NCBI GenBank assembly: GCA_052324925.1
Contig: JBQPRE010000002.1
Reading direction: 5' to 3' (one strand)
Origin: Flavimobilis sp052324925
GTDB lineage: Bacteria; Actinomycetota; Actinomycetes; Actinomycetales; Cellulomonadaceae
DNA length: 64,000 bases
Shown here piece after piece: positions 52,584 through 61,826 of this stretch (positions are counted from its first letter, which is position 1; each line of letters begins with the position of its first letter). Under the pieces are notes generated by a model. The model was not told the DNA's origin and made no database searches. It saw only the letters and a program-made list of their open reading frames with translations. The translations under genes and the position numbers were made by a program.

Positions 52584-53107
52584 CCCAGGCCGACGTGCCC
52601 CGCGCTTTTCTCCCGCTGCCCCGCACGGGCATCGGGGTCGACGTCCACGCGTGGGCGGGCGACGACGACGAGCGCGACCTCGCGCTCGCGGGCCTCGTCT
52701 GGCCCGGCCACCGGCCGCTCGCGGGCCATTCCGACGCGGATGCTGCGGCTCATGCGGCTGCGGACGCGCTGTTCTCGGCGTCGGGCCTCGGTGACCTCGG
52801 ATCGAACTTCGGGACCGCCGAGCCCGAGTGGGCCGGTGCGGCGGGCACGGTGCTGCTTGCCGAAGCTGCGCGGCGGGTGCGGGCTGCGGGCTTCGAGATC
52901 GGCAACGTCGCGGTCCAGGTCGTCGGGCAGCGGCCGCGGCTCGGTCCGCGTCGGGCCGAGGCGGCCGCGGCGCTGAGCGCGGCCTGCGGCGCGCCGGTCA
53001 CCGTGAGCGCGACGACGACGGACGGCTTGGGGTTCACGGGCCGCGACGAGGGGATCTGCGCGATCGCGACGGCGCTCGTCGTCGCGGTGCGTCCCGACGC
53101 GGGCTGA
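52580..53107 (+). CDS. ispF: 2-C-methyl-D-erythritol 2,4-cyclodiphosphate synthase
   Basis: MEP pathway cyclase, zinc enzyme, trimeric in the family. 175 aa. Zinc ligands in GVDVHAW and GHSDADAAAHAAADAL; SGLGDLGSNF and ATTTDGLGFTGRDEGI follow. ATG overlaps ispD. The 3' flank (53108-53150) repeats a gacacgccccgacg unit. Confidence 0.96.
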   Translation: MTQADVPRAFLPLPRTGIGVDVHAWAGDDDERDLALAGLVWPGHRPLAGHSDADAAAHAAADALFSASGLGDLGSNFGTAEPEWAGAAGTVLLAEAARRVRAAGFEIGNVAVQVVGQRPRLGPRRAEAAAALSAACGAPVTVSATTTDGLGFTGRDEGICAIATALVVAVRPDAG

Positions 53108-53264
53108 CACGCCCCGACGCGTCCCGACGCCCTGACACGCCCCGACGTGCGTCGTTGCCGCCGGGGCGCACCCTCGACGCTGCTCGAACCCTAGGACGCG
53201 CGTGCGCGCACCCTGCGCCGTCGGGCAAGATGCTCGTGAGACCGTGCACGCCGAAGGAGGATGC

Positions 53265-53447
53265 ATGCAGACGAACGGCGCCCGGGTCGTGGCGTTCCTC
53301 GCCGGGGCCATGCTCCTGTGGTTCGCGTACCGCGAGGCGGTGCGCCCGTGGGGATCTGATCCCGTCACGGCGGTCGCGTGGCTCGTCGGCGCGTCGATCT
53401 TCCTGTCCTTCGCACTGCGCCCTCGGCGCAAGCCCGGCGCGGACTGA
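53265..53447 (+). CDS. Small two-helix membrane protein
   Basis: 60 aa with hydrophobic segments VVAFLAGAMLLWFAY (~8-23) and VAWLVGASIFLSFAL (~37-52) and a basic tail RPRRKPG. ATG 53265 has a strong aaggagg 7 nt upstream, so translation is well supported. No family recognised. Confidence 0.68.
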   Translation: MQTNGARVVAFLAGAMLLWFAYREAVRPWGSDPVTAVAWLVGASIFLSFALRPRRKPGAD

Positions 53448-53481
53448 GCGCGCCGCAGCACGCCCTGCTCGGCCGCGGCGC

Positions 53482-53925
53482 TCAGCGCTGGTGCGTCACA
53501 GGACGTAGCCGCACGGGAAGCTTCGCGACGACAAGGTCGTAGGAGTCCTCGAGCAGCTGCTCGAGGAGGTCCGGGTCGAGCCCGTCGTGCAGGACGAGCG
53601 ACACCCAGTGGCGCTTGTTCATGTGCCAGCCGGGGAGGATGTCGTCGTGCGCGGCGATGAGCCCGTCCACGAGCGCAGGTTCGACCTTGAGGTTGACGAA
53701 CGCGTGCTCGGCGCTCACGCGAGCAGTGCGCGTGAGCAGTGCAAACATGCGGCCGTGGATGCGGAAGGCCTCGGCACCCGACCCGAACGGGAAGTCGCTG
53801 CGCGCGTCCGGCAGGGTGAGCGCGAGCTCACGCAGCGACCGCACGGACGGCGCGGCCTCGTCCACGCCGGCCTCGTCCACGCCGGCGTCGTCCACGCCGG
53901 CCCCGTCCGGGCCGTGCCCGCTCAC
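53482..53925 (-). CDS. MmcQ/YjbR family protein
   Basis: 147 aa. The YjbR fold (DNA-binding-like, CyaY-like) is seen in LRELALTLPDARSDFPFG, FALLTRTARVSAEHAFVNLKVEP and the terminal helix LEDSYDLVVAKLP. The first ~27 residues carry GVDEA/GVDDA repeats from three 15-nt units (53856-53900). GTG start overlaps the oxidase stop (GTGA), so the two are co-translated. Biochemical role of the family unknown. Confidence 0.85.
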   Translation of the reverse strand: MSGHGPDGAGVDDAGVDEAGVDEAAPSVRSLRELALTLPDARSDFPFGSGAEAFRIHGRMFALLTRTARVSAEHAFVNLKVEPALVDGLIAAHDDILPGWHMNKRHWVSLVLHDGLDPDLLEQLLEDSYDLVVAKLPVRLRPVTHQR

Positions 53926-55280
53926 AGCTCGAACATCCGTCGCAGGTGCGCGTTGAGGAACATGCCCGACGGATCAGCGGCCGCGCGGGCCGCTCGGAAG
54001 TCGCCCAACCTCGGGTAGACGGCCTCGAGGTGGTCGAGCCCCACCCTGTGCTCCTTGCCCCAGTGCGGACGGCCCTCGTGCGCGAGCATGATCTGCTGGA
54101 CGGCGGTGAACAGCCGAGTCGGGTCGGTGCGCCAGTACTGGTGGACGGCGACGTAGGCCGTGTCGCGGCCGTAGGCGGTCGAGAGCCACACGTCGTCGGG
54201 AGCAGCGAAGCGCACCTCGACGGGGAACGACACGTGCTCGCCCGAACCAGCGATCCACGCTTCGATCTCGCTCAGCACCGTGGGCAGGACGTCGAGGGGG
54301 ACAGCCCACTCGGACTCGCGGAAGCGCACGCGCCGTGGTGAGACGAAGACGTCATGGGACGGGGCCGTGAAGCGCCGTGCGGACAACGCCCGCGAGCTGA
54401 GCGCATTGAGCCGCGGGATGGCGCGCGGAGCGACGTGCCCCACGCGATTGACGACCTCGAAGAGGCCGTTGGAGAAGACCTCGTCGTCGACGAAGGCCCG
54501 AGCGCGACCAAGAGGCGCGTCCGAGTGCGCACGACGGTTGTTGCGTTTGAGCAGGGCGCGCCGGGTGTGGGGGAACCAGAAGAACTCGACGTGATCGTTG
54601 AGGTCGAGCAGGTCGTCGAGCTGGTCGAGGACACGGTCGAGGGGCCAGGGCTCCTCGCGCGCCTCCAGGACGTAGGCGGGCTCGACCGCGAGGGTCACGG
54701 CGGTGAGGACGCCGAGCGTGCCCAGGCCGAGGCGCGCCGCCTCGAAGAGCTCGGGCCGCGCAGTCGGCGACGCGCTCACGCGTGAGCCGTCGGCGAGGAC
54801 GAGCTCGACCGCGCGCACCTGGGCGGAGAGGCTTGCGACGGCCCCGCCCGTGCCGTGCGTCCCGGTCGAGATCGCGCCCGCGACGGACTGGTGGTCGATG
54901 TCGCCGAGGTTGCTCATCGCCAGCCCGAGGCGTGCGAGCGCTGCGTTGAGGTGGCGCAGGCGGAGCCCGGCCCCGACGCGGACGGTATGCGTGGCACGAC
55001 CGTCGGGTACTGCGAGCGCAACCGGTTCGTCGACGAAGGCGAGCCGGTCGAGGCTCAGCAGTGTCCCGTTCGTTGCGACGAGGGGCGAGAACGAGTGCCC
55101 GGCCCCGACGACGCGCACCGGCCGGTCTGCTGCGACCGCGTGGCCGACGCGCATGGCGACGTCGTCGGCGTCGATGGCCTCGACGAACGAGTGCGGCCGT
55201 GAGGCGACCGAGCCGGACCAGTTGCGCCACAGGCCGCTCGGGCCGGGGGCGTGCGAGGGCGTGAACGGGAAAGTAGCCAC
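53922..55280 (-). CDS. FAD-linked sugar-lactone oxidase (ALO/GULO family)
   Basis: 452 aa. N-terminal FAD-binding PCMH domain (VVGAGHSFSPLVATNGTLLSLDRL in parts; GDIDHQSVAGAISTGTHGTG) and C-terminal D-arabinono-1,4-lactone oxidase domain (HWGKEHRVGLDHLEAVYPR, FLNAHLRRMFEL). His in AGHSF is where covalent FAD attachment occurs in relatives. Acts on an aldonolactone or alditol, substrate unknown. GTG start 55280. Divergent from the PLP enzyme at 55361 across a gap with two overlapping palindromes. Confidence 0.88.
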   Translation of the reverse strand: MATFPFTPSHAPGPSGLWRNWSGSVASRPHSFVEAIDADDVAMRVGHAVAADRPVRVVGAGHSFSPLVATNGTLLSLDRLAFVDEPVALAVPDGRATHTVRVGAGLRLRHLNAALARLGLAMSNLGDIDHQSVAGAISTGTHGTGGAVASLSAQVRAVELVLADGSRVSASPTARPELFEAARLGLGTLGVLTAVTLAVEPAYVLEAREEPWPLDRVLDQLDDLLDLNDHVEFFWFPHTRRALLKRNNRRAHSDAPLGRARAFVDDEVFSNGLFEVVNRVGHVAPRAIPRLNALSSRALSARRFTAPSHDVFVSPRRVRFRESEWAVPLDVLPTVLSEIEAWIAGSGEHVSFPVEVRFAAPDDVWLSTAYGRDTAYVAVHQYWRTDPTRLFTAVQQIMLAHEGRPHWGKEHRVGLDHLEAVYPRLGDFRAARAAADPSGMFLNAHLRRMFEL

Positions 55281-55300
55281 ACCGTACTGTCGTGGTGGTT

Positions 55301-55320
55301 TTGACCTCGGGTCAATGACC
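55301..55320. promoter_or_regulatory. Overlapping palindromes in oxidase/PLP-enzyme gap
   Basis: TTGACC-TCG-GGTCAA (55301-55315) and GGTCA-A-TGACC (55310-55320) overlap. On the minus strand TTGACC could be a -35. The arrangement suggests one dimeric regulator controlling both divergent genes. Confidence 0.55.
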
Positions 55321-55347
55321 TTGGTCCCGGCGGCGTGGCGTCCGAGG

Positions 55348-55353
55348 TAGGTT
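55348..55353 (+). promoter_or_regulatory. -10 box before PLP-enzyme gene
   Basis: TAGGTT, 7 nt before the ATG at 55361; leaderless arrangement. Confidence 0.5.
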
Positions 55354-55360
55354 CGGCGCT

Positions 55361-56545
55361 ATGAGCACCTTGCGCTCCCGTCTCGACGCTGCGACTGCGG
55401 GCTTGTCCGCGCCGCTCGTCGTCGTCGACCTTGATGCCCTTGAGGCCAATGCCGACGACCTCGTCCGCCGCGCCGCCGGCACACCCGTGAGGCTCGCCTC
55501 GAAGTCGGTGCGCGTGCGCGCGCTGCTCGACCACGTGGGCGGGCGACCGGGCTGGGCGGGGATCATGGCGTTCTCGCTCGCCGAGGCGCTGTGGCTCGTC
55601 GACCACGGTCACGACGACGTCCTGCTCGGGTACCCGGTCGTCGACCGGGCGTCGCTCGCCGCGCTCGCGGCCTCGCCCGCGGCCCGCGCGGCCGTGACCC
55701 TCATGGTCGACGACGTCGTGCAGGCGCGCCGCGCCGCCGACGCGCTCGCGGTGGTCCCGGGCCCGGAGGTGCGGGTCTGCCTCGACATCGATGCGTCGTG
55801 GCGGCCGGGCATCGGTCGCGTGCGTGCGCACCTCGGCACGCGGAGGTCGCCCTTGCACGACGTGGGCGACGTCGTGCGGGTTGCGCGCGCGGTCGACGCG
55901 CTCGGCGGTCTCACGGTGCGCGGGCTCATGTTCTACGAGGCGCAGGTCGCGGGTCTGCCCGACACGAGCGCGGCGGTGCGCTTCGTCAAGGCGCGCTCGG
56001 TCGCGGACCTTGATCGGCGCCGCTGTGCGGTGCGCGGCGCTGTCGAAGCGGCGCTCGGGCGCCGGCTTGATCTGGTGAACTCGGGTGGTTCTGGATCGAT
56101 CGAGTCGAGTGCGGGTGACTCGACGGTCACCGAGGTGACGGCGGGCTCGGGGCTCCTCGTCCCGGGGCTCTTTGACGGCTACCGCAGCTTTGAGCCGAGG
56201 CCTGCCGCGTTCTTCGCGCTCGAGGTCGTGCGCGTGCCGCGCCCGGGCATGGTCACGGTGTTCGGCGGCGGCTACATCGCCTCCGGCCCGACGGGGCCCT
56301 CGCGAGCCCCGCGCCTCCTGGCTCCCGCGGGCCTGCGCCTCACGGGGGCCGAGGGTGCTGGCGAGGTGCAGACGCCGCTGCGCGTGCCGCGTGGTGTCCA
56401 CCTCGAGGTCGGGGACCGTGTGTGGCTGCGGCACGCGAAGGCGGGTGAGGTCATGGAGCGGTTCGACCGTGTGCACCTCGTGCGCGGGTCTGTCGTCGAG
56501 CGCACCGTGGCGACCTACCGGGGCGAGCAGCAGACGTTCGGCTGA
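55361..56545 (+). CDS. Amino acid deaminase/aldolase (alanine-racemase-fold PLP enzyme)
   Basis: 394 aa of the D-threonine aldolase / D-serine dehydratase-like group. PLP lysine in RLASKSVRVRALL (~Lys48), substrate barrel segment AFSLAEALWLVDHG, and phosphate-binding SGGSGSIESS. The C-terminal domain ends HAKAGEVMERFDRV. Probable D-amino acid processing; substrate not deducible. Often found next to FAD-linked lactone oxidases of the kind encoded divergently here, so the two may share regulation. Confidence 0.82.
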   Translation: MSTLRSRLDAATAGLSAPLVVVDLDALEANADDLVRRAAGTPVRLASKSVRVRALLDHVGGRPGWAGIMAFSLAEALWLVDHGHDDVLLGYPVVDRASLAALAASPAARAAVTLMVDDVVQARRAADALAVVPGPEVRVCLDIDASWRPGIGRVRAHLGTRRSPLHDVGDVVRVARAVDALGGLTVRGLMFYEAQVAGLPDTSAAVRFVKARSVADLDRRRCAVRGAVEAALGRRLDLVNSGGSGSIESSAGDSTVTEVTAGSGLLVPGLFDGYRSFEPRPAAFFALEVVRVPRPGMVTVFGGGYIASGPTGPSRAPRLLAPAGLRLTGAEGAGEVQTPLRVPRGVHLEVGDRVWLRHAKAGEVMERFDRVHLVRGSVVERTVATYRGEQQTFG

Positions 56546-56578
56546 CCGGCGCGGGCTGAGCCTTGCGGGTGGGGCCGA

Positions 56579-56584
56579 TAGGCT
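56579..56584 (+). promoter_or_regulatory. -10 box before cysS
   Basis: TAGGCT, 7 nt before the GTG at 56592; leaderless arrangement, supports the start. Confidence 0.5.
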
Positions 56585-56591
56585 AGGGTCC

Positions 56592-58025
56592 GTGACCCTC
56601 CGCCTTTTCGACACCGCCGCACGCGAGCTGCGCGACCTCACGCCCCTCGAGCCGGGCAAGGTCGGTATCTACCTGTGCGGCGCAACCGTGCAAAGCGCAC
56701 CGCACGTCGGGCACATGCGCGCGGCGGTCGCGTTCGACGTCCTCGTGCGGTGGTTGCGGCGCAGCGGCCTCGACGTCACCCTCATTCGGAATGTCACCGA
56801 TATTGACGACAAGATCCTTGCGAAGGCTGAGGCCGCGGGTCGTCCGTGGTGGGCGCACGCCGCGCTCTTCGAGCGCGCGTTCACCGAGGCGTACGACGCG
56901 CTCGGCGTGGGCCGCCCGACGTACGAGCCGCGTGCGACCGGCCACGTGACCGAGATGGTCGACCTCATGGAGCGCATCGTCGAGCGCGGGCACGCGTACA
57001 CGACGACGCCCGGCAACGTCTTCTTCGACGTCGGCTCGTACGCCGAGTACGGCTCGCTCACCCGGCAGCGCCGCGAGGACCTGCTCCCCGCCGAAGAGAC
57101 CGCGGACGCCCACGGCAAGCGGCATCCGCACGACTTCGCGCTGTGGAAGGCGAACCGTCCCGGTGAGCCCGCGACCGCGTCATGGCCCACGCCGTTCGGT
57201 GCCGGCCGCCCCGGCTGGCACCTCGAGTGCTCCGCGATGGCCCGCCGGTACCTCGGCGACGCGTTCGACATCCACGGCGGTGGGCTCGACCTGCGCTTCC
57301 CGCACCATGAGAACGAGCAGGCGCAGTCGCGCGCTGCGGGCCTCGGCTTCGCCCAGCACTGGATGCACTCCGCGTGGGTGACGCAGGGCGGCACGAAGAT
57401 GAGCAAGTCGCTCGGCAACGGGCTCGGCGTGGCCGAGCTCCTCGAGCGTGCCCGTCCTGCGGCGGTGCGCTGGGCGCTCGCGACCGTGCACTACCGCTCG
57501 ATGCTCGAGTGGACCGACGAGACGCTCGCCGACGCCGAGGCCACGTGGACCCGGCTCGAGGGCTTCGTCGCGCGCGCCTCGGAGCACGTCGACGTCGACG
57601 ACGCGGACGTCGCCCGGGCCGAGGTGCCCGCGGCGTTCGCTGCAGCGATGGACGACGACCTCAACGTCTCGGTCGCCCTCGCGGTCGTCCACGAGGCGCT
57701 CCGCGCGGGCAACTCGGCGCTCGCGGCGGGTGACGACGACGCGGTGCGCACGGCGCTGCTCGACGTCCGTGTCATGCTCGACGTTCTTGGCCTCGACCCG
57801 GCGTCCCCCGTGTGGGCGGGCGCCGCATCCGACGACCGGGCGCAGCGCGCGCTCGACGTGCTCGTCGAAGCCGAGCTGGCGCGTCGTGCGCAGGCTCGTG
57901 TCGACCGCGACTTCGCTACGGCAGACGCCGTGCGTGATCGCCTCGCGGCGGCGGGCGTCGTCGTCGAAGACTCCCCGACGGGCGCCCGCTGGGCACTCGC
58001 GACCGACTCACCGAAGGACCACTGA
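56592..58025 (+). CDS. cysS: Cysteinyl-tRNA synthetase
   Basis: Class I synthetase, 477 aa. HIGH-like PHVGHMR after GIYLCGATVQ (zinc Cys), zinc site LECSAM and HHENEQAQ, KMSKSLGN, and a C-terminal DALR-type helical domain ending in the anticodon region. Length and the C-terminal domain separate it from the mycothiol ligase MshC (~410 aa). GTG 56592 starts LRLFDTAARELR; a longer opening back to 56172 overlaps the PLP gene. Stop shares a base with rlmB (TGATG). Confidence 0.95.
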   Translation: MTLRLFDTAARELRDLTPLEPGKVGIYLCGATVQSAPHVGHMRAAVAFDVLVRWLRRSGLDVTLIRNVTDIDDKILAKAEAAGRPWWAHAALFERAFTEAYDALGVGRPTYEPRATGHVTEMVDLMERIVERGHAYTTTPGNVFFDVGSYAEYGSLTRQRREDLLPAEETADAHGKRHPHDFALWKANRPGEPATASWPTPFGAGRPGWHLECSAMARRYLGDAFDIHGGGLDLRFPHHENEQAQSRAAGLGFAQHWMHSAWVTQGGTKMSKSLGNGLGVAELLERARPAAVRWALATVHYRSMLEWTDETLADAEATWTRLEGFVARASEHVDVDDADVARAEVPAAFAAAMDDDLNVSVALAVVHEALRAGNSALAAGDDDAVRTALLDVRVMLDVLGLDPASPVWAGAASDDRAQRALDVLVEAELARRAQARVDRDFATADAVRDRLAAAGVVVEDSPTGARWALATDSPKDH

Positions 58026-59017
58026 TGGCAGCAGGCAAGGCCAAGCGACCCGGGGCGGTCCGTAAGCCCGGCTCGAAGAAGGGCGCGACCGTCGGGACGG
58101 GCGGGCACCGCCGCAAGGCGCTCGAGGGCAAGGGCCCCACACCCAAGGCTGAGGACCGCGACTACCACGTGGCGGCGAAGCGCAAGGCCGCTGCGACGGC
58201 GACGCGTGCGCCGCAGCGCACCGGCGGGCGCGGTCCGCAGGCGGGCCGGCGCTCAGGCGGCAGCAAGTCCTCGACCCACGAGATGGTTGCGGGCCGCAAC
58301 TCGGTTCTTGAGGCGCTGCGCGCGGACATCCCCGCGACCAACCTCTACCTCGCCTCGCGGCTCGAGCAGGACGACCGCACCAAGGAGATCCTCCAGATCG
58401 CCGTGGAGCGCTCGATCCACCTGCTCGAGGTGACGCGTCCTGAGCTCGACCGTATGACGGACGGCGCGATCCACCAGGGTGTGGCCCTCCAGGTGCCTCC
58501 GTACGAGTACGCGGACCTCGACGACCTGCTCGACGCGGCCGCCGCGTCGGGCCGGGCGCCGCTCATCGTCGCGCTCGACCAGATCACCGACCCGCGTAAC
58601 CTCGGCGCCGTGCTGCGCTCGGCCGCGGCATTCGGCGCGCACGGTGTGCTCGTCCCCGAGCGCCGGGCTGCCCAGATGACCGCCGCTGCCTGGAAGGTCT
58701 CGGCCGGCGCGGCCGCGCGTCTTCCCGTCGCCCGCGTGACGAACCTCGTGCGCGCCCTCGAAGAGGCACGCTCTGCGGGCTGCTTCGTCGTCGGGCTCGA
58801 CGCGGGTGGCGAGACGACGATCGACACCCTGCCGTATGCGACCGACCCGCTCGTCCTTGTCGTCGGCTCGGAGGGCAAGGGGCTCGCGCGACTCGTCCGC
58901 GAGACGTGCGACGCGATCACGTCAATCGACATCGACGCCGCGACCGAGTCGCTCAACGCGGGCGTCGCCGCGGGCATCGCCCTCTACGAGGTGGCCCGCA
59001 CCCGCCGCGAGGCGTAG
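58025..59017 (+). CDS. rlmB: 23S rRNA 2'-O-methyltransferase (RlmB/TrmH family)
   Basis: SPOUT-fold SpoU methyltransferase, in the family methylating G2251 of 23S rRNA. 330 aa. Basic disordered N-terminus (~90 residues, Lys/Arg/Gly), then GRNSVLEALRADIPATNLYL substrate domain and the knot motifs LDQITDPRNLGAVLRSAAAFG, VVGSEGKGLARLVRETCD and SLNAGVAAGIALYE. Coupled to cysS. Ends at the 59045-59116 hairpin. Confidence 0.94.
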   Translation: MAAGKAKRPGAVRKPGSKKGATVGTGGHRRKALEGKGPTPKAEDRDYHVAAKRKAAATATRAPQRTGGRGPQAGRRSGGSKSSTHEMVAGRNSVLEALRADIPATNLYLASRLEQDDRTKEILQIAVERSIHLLEVTRPELDRMTDGAIHQGVALQVPPYEYADLDDLLDAAAASGRAPLIVALDQITDPRNLGAVLRSAAAFGAHGVLVPERRAAQMTAAAWKVSAGAAARLPVARVTNLVRALEEARSAGCFVVGLDAGGETTIDTLPYATDPLVLVVGSEGKGLARLVRETCDAITSIDIDAATESLNAGVAAGIALYEVARTRREA

Positions 59018-59044
59018 CGCCGCCTGCCTCACACCCCGTCAGAA

Positions 59045-59116
59045 CGCGAGAGCGCGTGCCTGAGCCGGGAGCGCGTGCGTGATGACGCGTCTCGTGGCCG
59101 GGCACGCGCTCTCGCG
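59045..59116. terminator. Bidirectional terminator rlmB / DUF4032 gene
   Basis: Perfect 16-bp arms (59045-59060 and 59101-59116) enclosing a 40-nt loop with its own GC stem. Confidence 0.75.
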
Positions 59117-59131
59117 CTGCGGGGGTGGGGG

Positions 59132-60397
59132 CTAGCCCCAGCTGCCCCCGTCCTCCTGGAGCGCGGCGTCCTCGGGCGAGAGGCCGAGCAGGCGCTGCTC
59201 GTCGCGCCGGTGAGTGAGGACGTTGGCGACGTAGCTCGCGACGGTCTCGGGCATCGGGACGTCACGACGCTGCTTCTCGGAGATGTACCACCGGTGGTCG
59301 AGGATCTCGTGGAACATCTGCGCGGCCTCGAGCTTGCCGCGCATCTCGCGCGGGACGGCGCGGACCGTGGGCTCGAAGACCTCGGTCACCCAGTCGTGTG
59401 CGACGAACTGCTCCTCTTCGCCCTGGCGGTCGGTCGCCGCACGGTACTCGTCGAGGTCGTTGAGAAGGCGTCGCGCCTGGTTGTCCTGGACGTCCAGGCC
59501 CGTGAGCCGCAGGAGGCGCCGGGAGTGGTGACCGGCCTCGACGACCTTCGGCTGGATGTGCACCTTGGTCCCGTCGAGGTCGGTCGTCATCTCGAGCTCG
59601 CCCACGTCGAAGCCGAGGGCGTTGAGACGTTCGACGCGTGCCGCGACGCGCCAGCGGTCCGCGGCGCCGAACACCTCTTCCTCGTTGAGCGCGGCCCACA
59701 GCTCGTTGTAGCGCTGCACGAGGGCATCACCGATCGCGATGATGTCGGTGTCCTCGTCCATGTACTCCCCAGCCTGCAGGTCCATCATCTCGCCGATGAT
59801 GTTCGTGCGCGCCAGATCGACGTCGTAGTTGCGCTGGCCGTCGGTGAGCCGGGCGTGGAGGTCGCCCGTCTCGGCGTCGACGAGGTAGGCCGCGAAGCGG
59901 TCGGCGTCGCGCCTGAAGAGGGTGTTCGACAGCGAGACGTCGCCCCAGTAGAAGCCGACGAGGTGCAGGCGCACGAGCAGCACGGCGAGCGCGTCGATGA
60001 GGCGCGTCGCGGTCTCGGGGCGCAGCTCCTGGCTGAACAGGGCACGGTAGGGCATGGAGAACTGCAGGTGTCGCGTGATGAGGACGGCCTCGAGCGCCTC
60101 ACCCGCGTCAGAGGCACGGCCGGTGATGACGCCGACGGGTTCGACGCATGGCACGCCGCCGATGCGTCCGAGCTGTCGCAAGAGCTCGTACTCGCGGTAC
60201 GCGACGGACTCGCCGATCTCCTTGATCGCGATGACGCCGCCGGAGAGCCTCACGAAGCGCACGATGTGCCGGGAGATGCCGCGGGGGAGTGCGGCGAGCC
60301 GGTCGGCGGGCCAGTGCTCGAGGGGGATGTTCCAGGGGAGGTCGAGCAGGCTGGGATCAGGGTCGGCAGCCGTGATCTGCAGGCGTTGGAGCGGCAC
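59132..60397 (-). CDS. DUF4032 kinase-fold protein
   Basis: 421 aa. N-terminal part resembles an aminoglycoside/LPS-kinase fold: IAIKEIGE (Lys), catalytic-loop-like GDVSLSNTLF and the metal-type D in LVDAETGD. C-terminal ~200 residues are DUF4032. ATP-dependent activity is an inference; substrate unknown. Conserved in actinobacteria next to a UgpC/MsmK-type ATPase, as here. GTG start 60397 with gagga 6 nt upstream, and TATGCT further back may be its -10. Confidence 0.85.
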   Translation of the reverse strand: MPLQRLQITAADPDPSLLDLPWNIPLEHWPADRLAALPRGISRHIVRFVRLSGGVIAIKEIGESVAYREYELLRQLGRIGGVPCVEPVGVITGRASDAGEALEAVLITRHLQFSMPYRALFSQELRPETATRLIDALAVLLVRLHLVGFYWGDVSLSNTLFRRDADRFAAYLVDAETGDLHARLTDGQRNYDVDLARTNIIGEMMDLQAGEYMDEDTDIIAIGDALVQRYNELWAALNEEEVFGAADRWRVAARVERLNALGFDVGELEMTTDLDGTKVHIQPKVVEAGHHSRRLLRLTGLDVQDNQARRLLNDLDEYRAATDRQGEEEQFVAHDWVTEVFEPTVRAVPREMRGKLEAAQMFHEILDHRWYISEKQRRDVPMPETVASYVANVLTHRRDEQRLLGLSPEDAALQEDGGSWG

Positions 60398-60470
60398 GGA
60401 GTCCTCGTTTGGTCGCGACGTCGATGTGGGTGCGGCATGCTCCCTGCTCCAGCATAGGAGCGTGGGACGC

Positions 60471-60508
60471 CGCAGGGGCGGCCCGGCGTGTGCCGGACCG
60501 CCCCTGCG
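60471..60508 (-). terminator. Terminator after ugpC
   Basis: cgcaggggcgg / ccgcccctgcg arms with inner ccggc/gccgg stem, 13 nt past the ATPase stop on the minus strand. Confidence 0.75.
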
Positions 60509-60520
60509 AGCGATGCGTGA

Positions 60521-61645
<1,125 letters not shown>

Positions 61646-61826
61646 GATGGACACCGTTCCCTTCACCGGCAGGTACGTGCCGGACGATCCGTTGTGAAGA
61701 GTGTCAGCGTTGATTCGATTGTGCGTCGTCTCTGACACGAATCCCGCACCTGCGCGAGACCCGAGCCCATGATGCCACACGTCAGCGGCGGGTGGAGCAG
61801 GACGTCCGTCCTGGCGGGAGCCTCCG
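61646..61826. other. ugpC promoter region / otsB 3' gap
   Basis: 181 nt with no gene. The minus-strand part before ugpC is less GC-rich (cacaatcgaatcaacgctga), likely the promoter. Confidence 0.4.

Noticed and set aside
56592..58025. Mycothiol ligase MshC instead of cysteinyl-tRNA synthetase
   Set aside because: 477 aa with a full C-terminal tRNA-binding domain and an rlmB partner; MshC lacks that domain.
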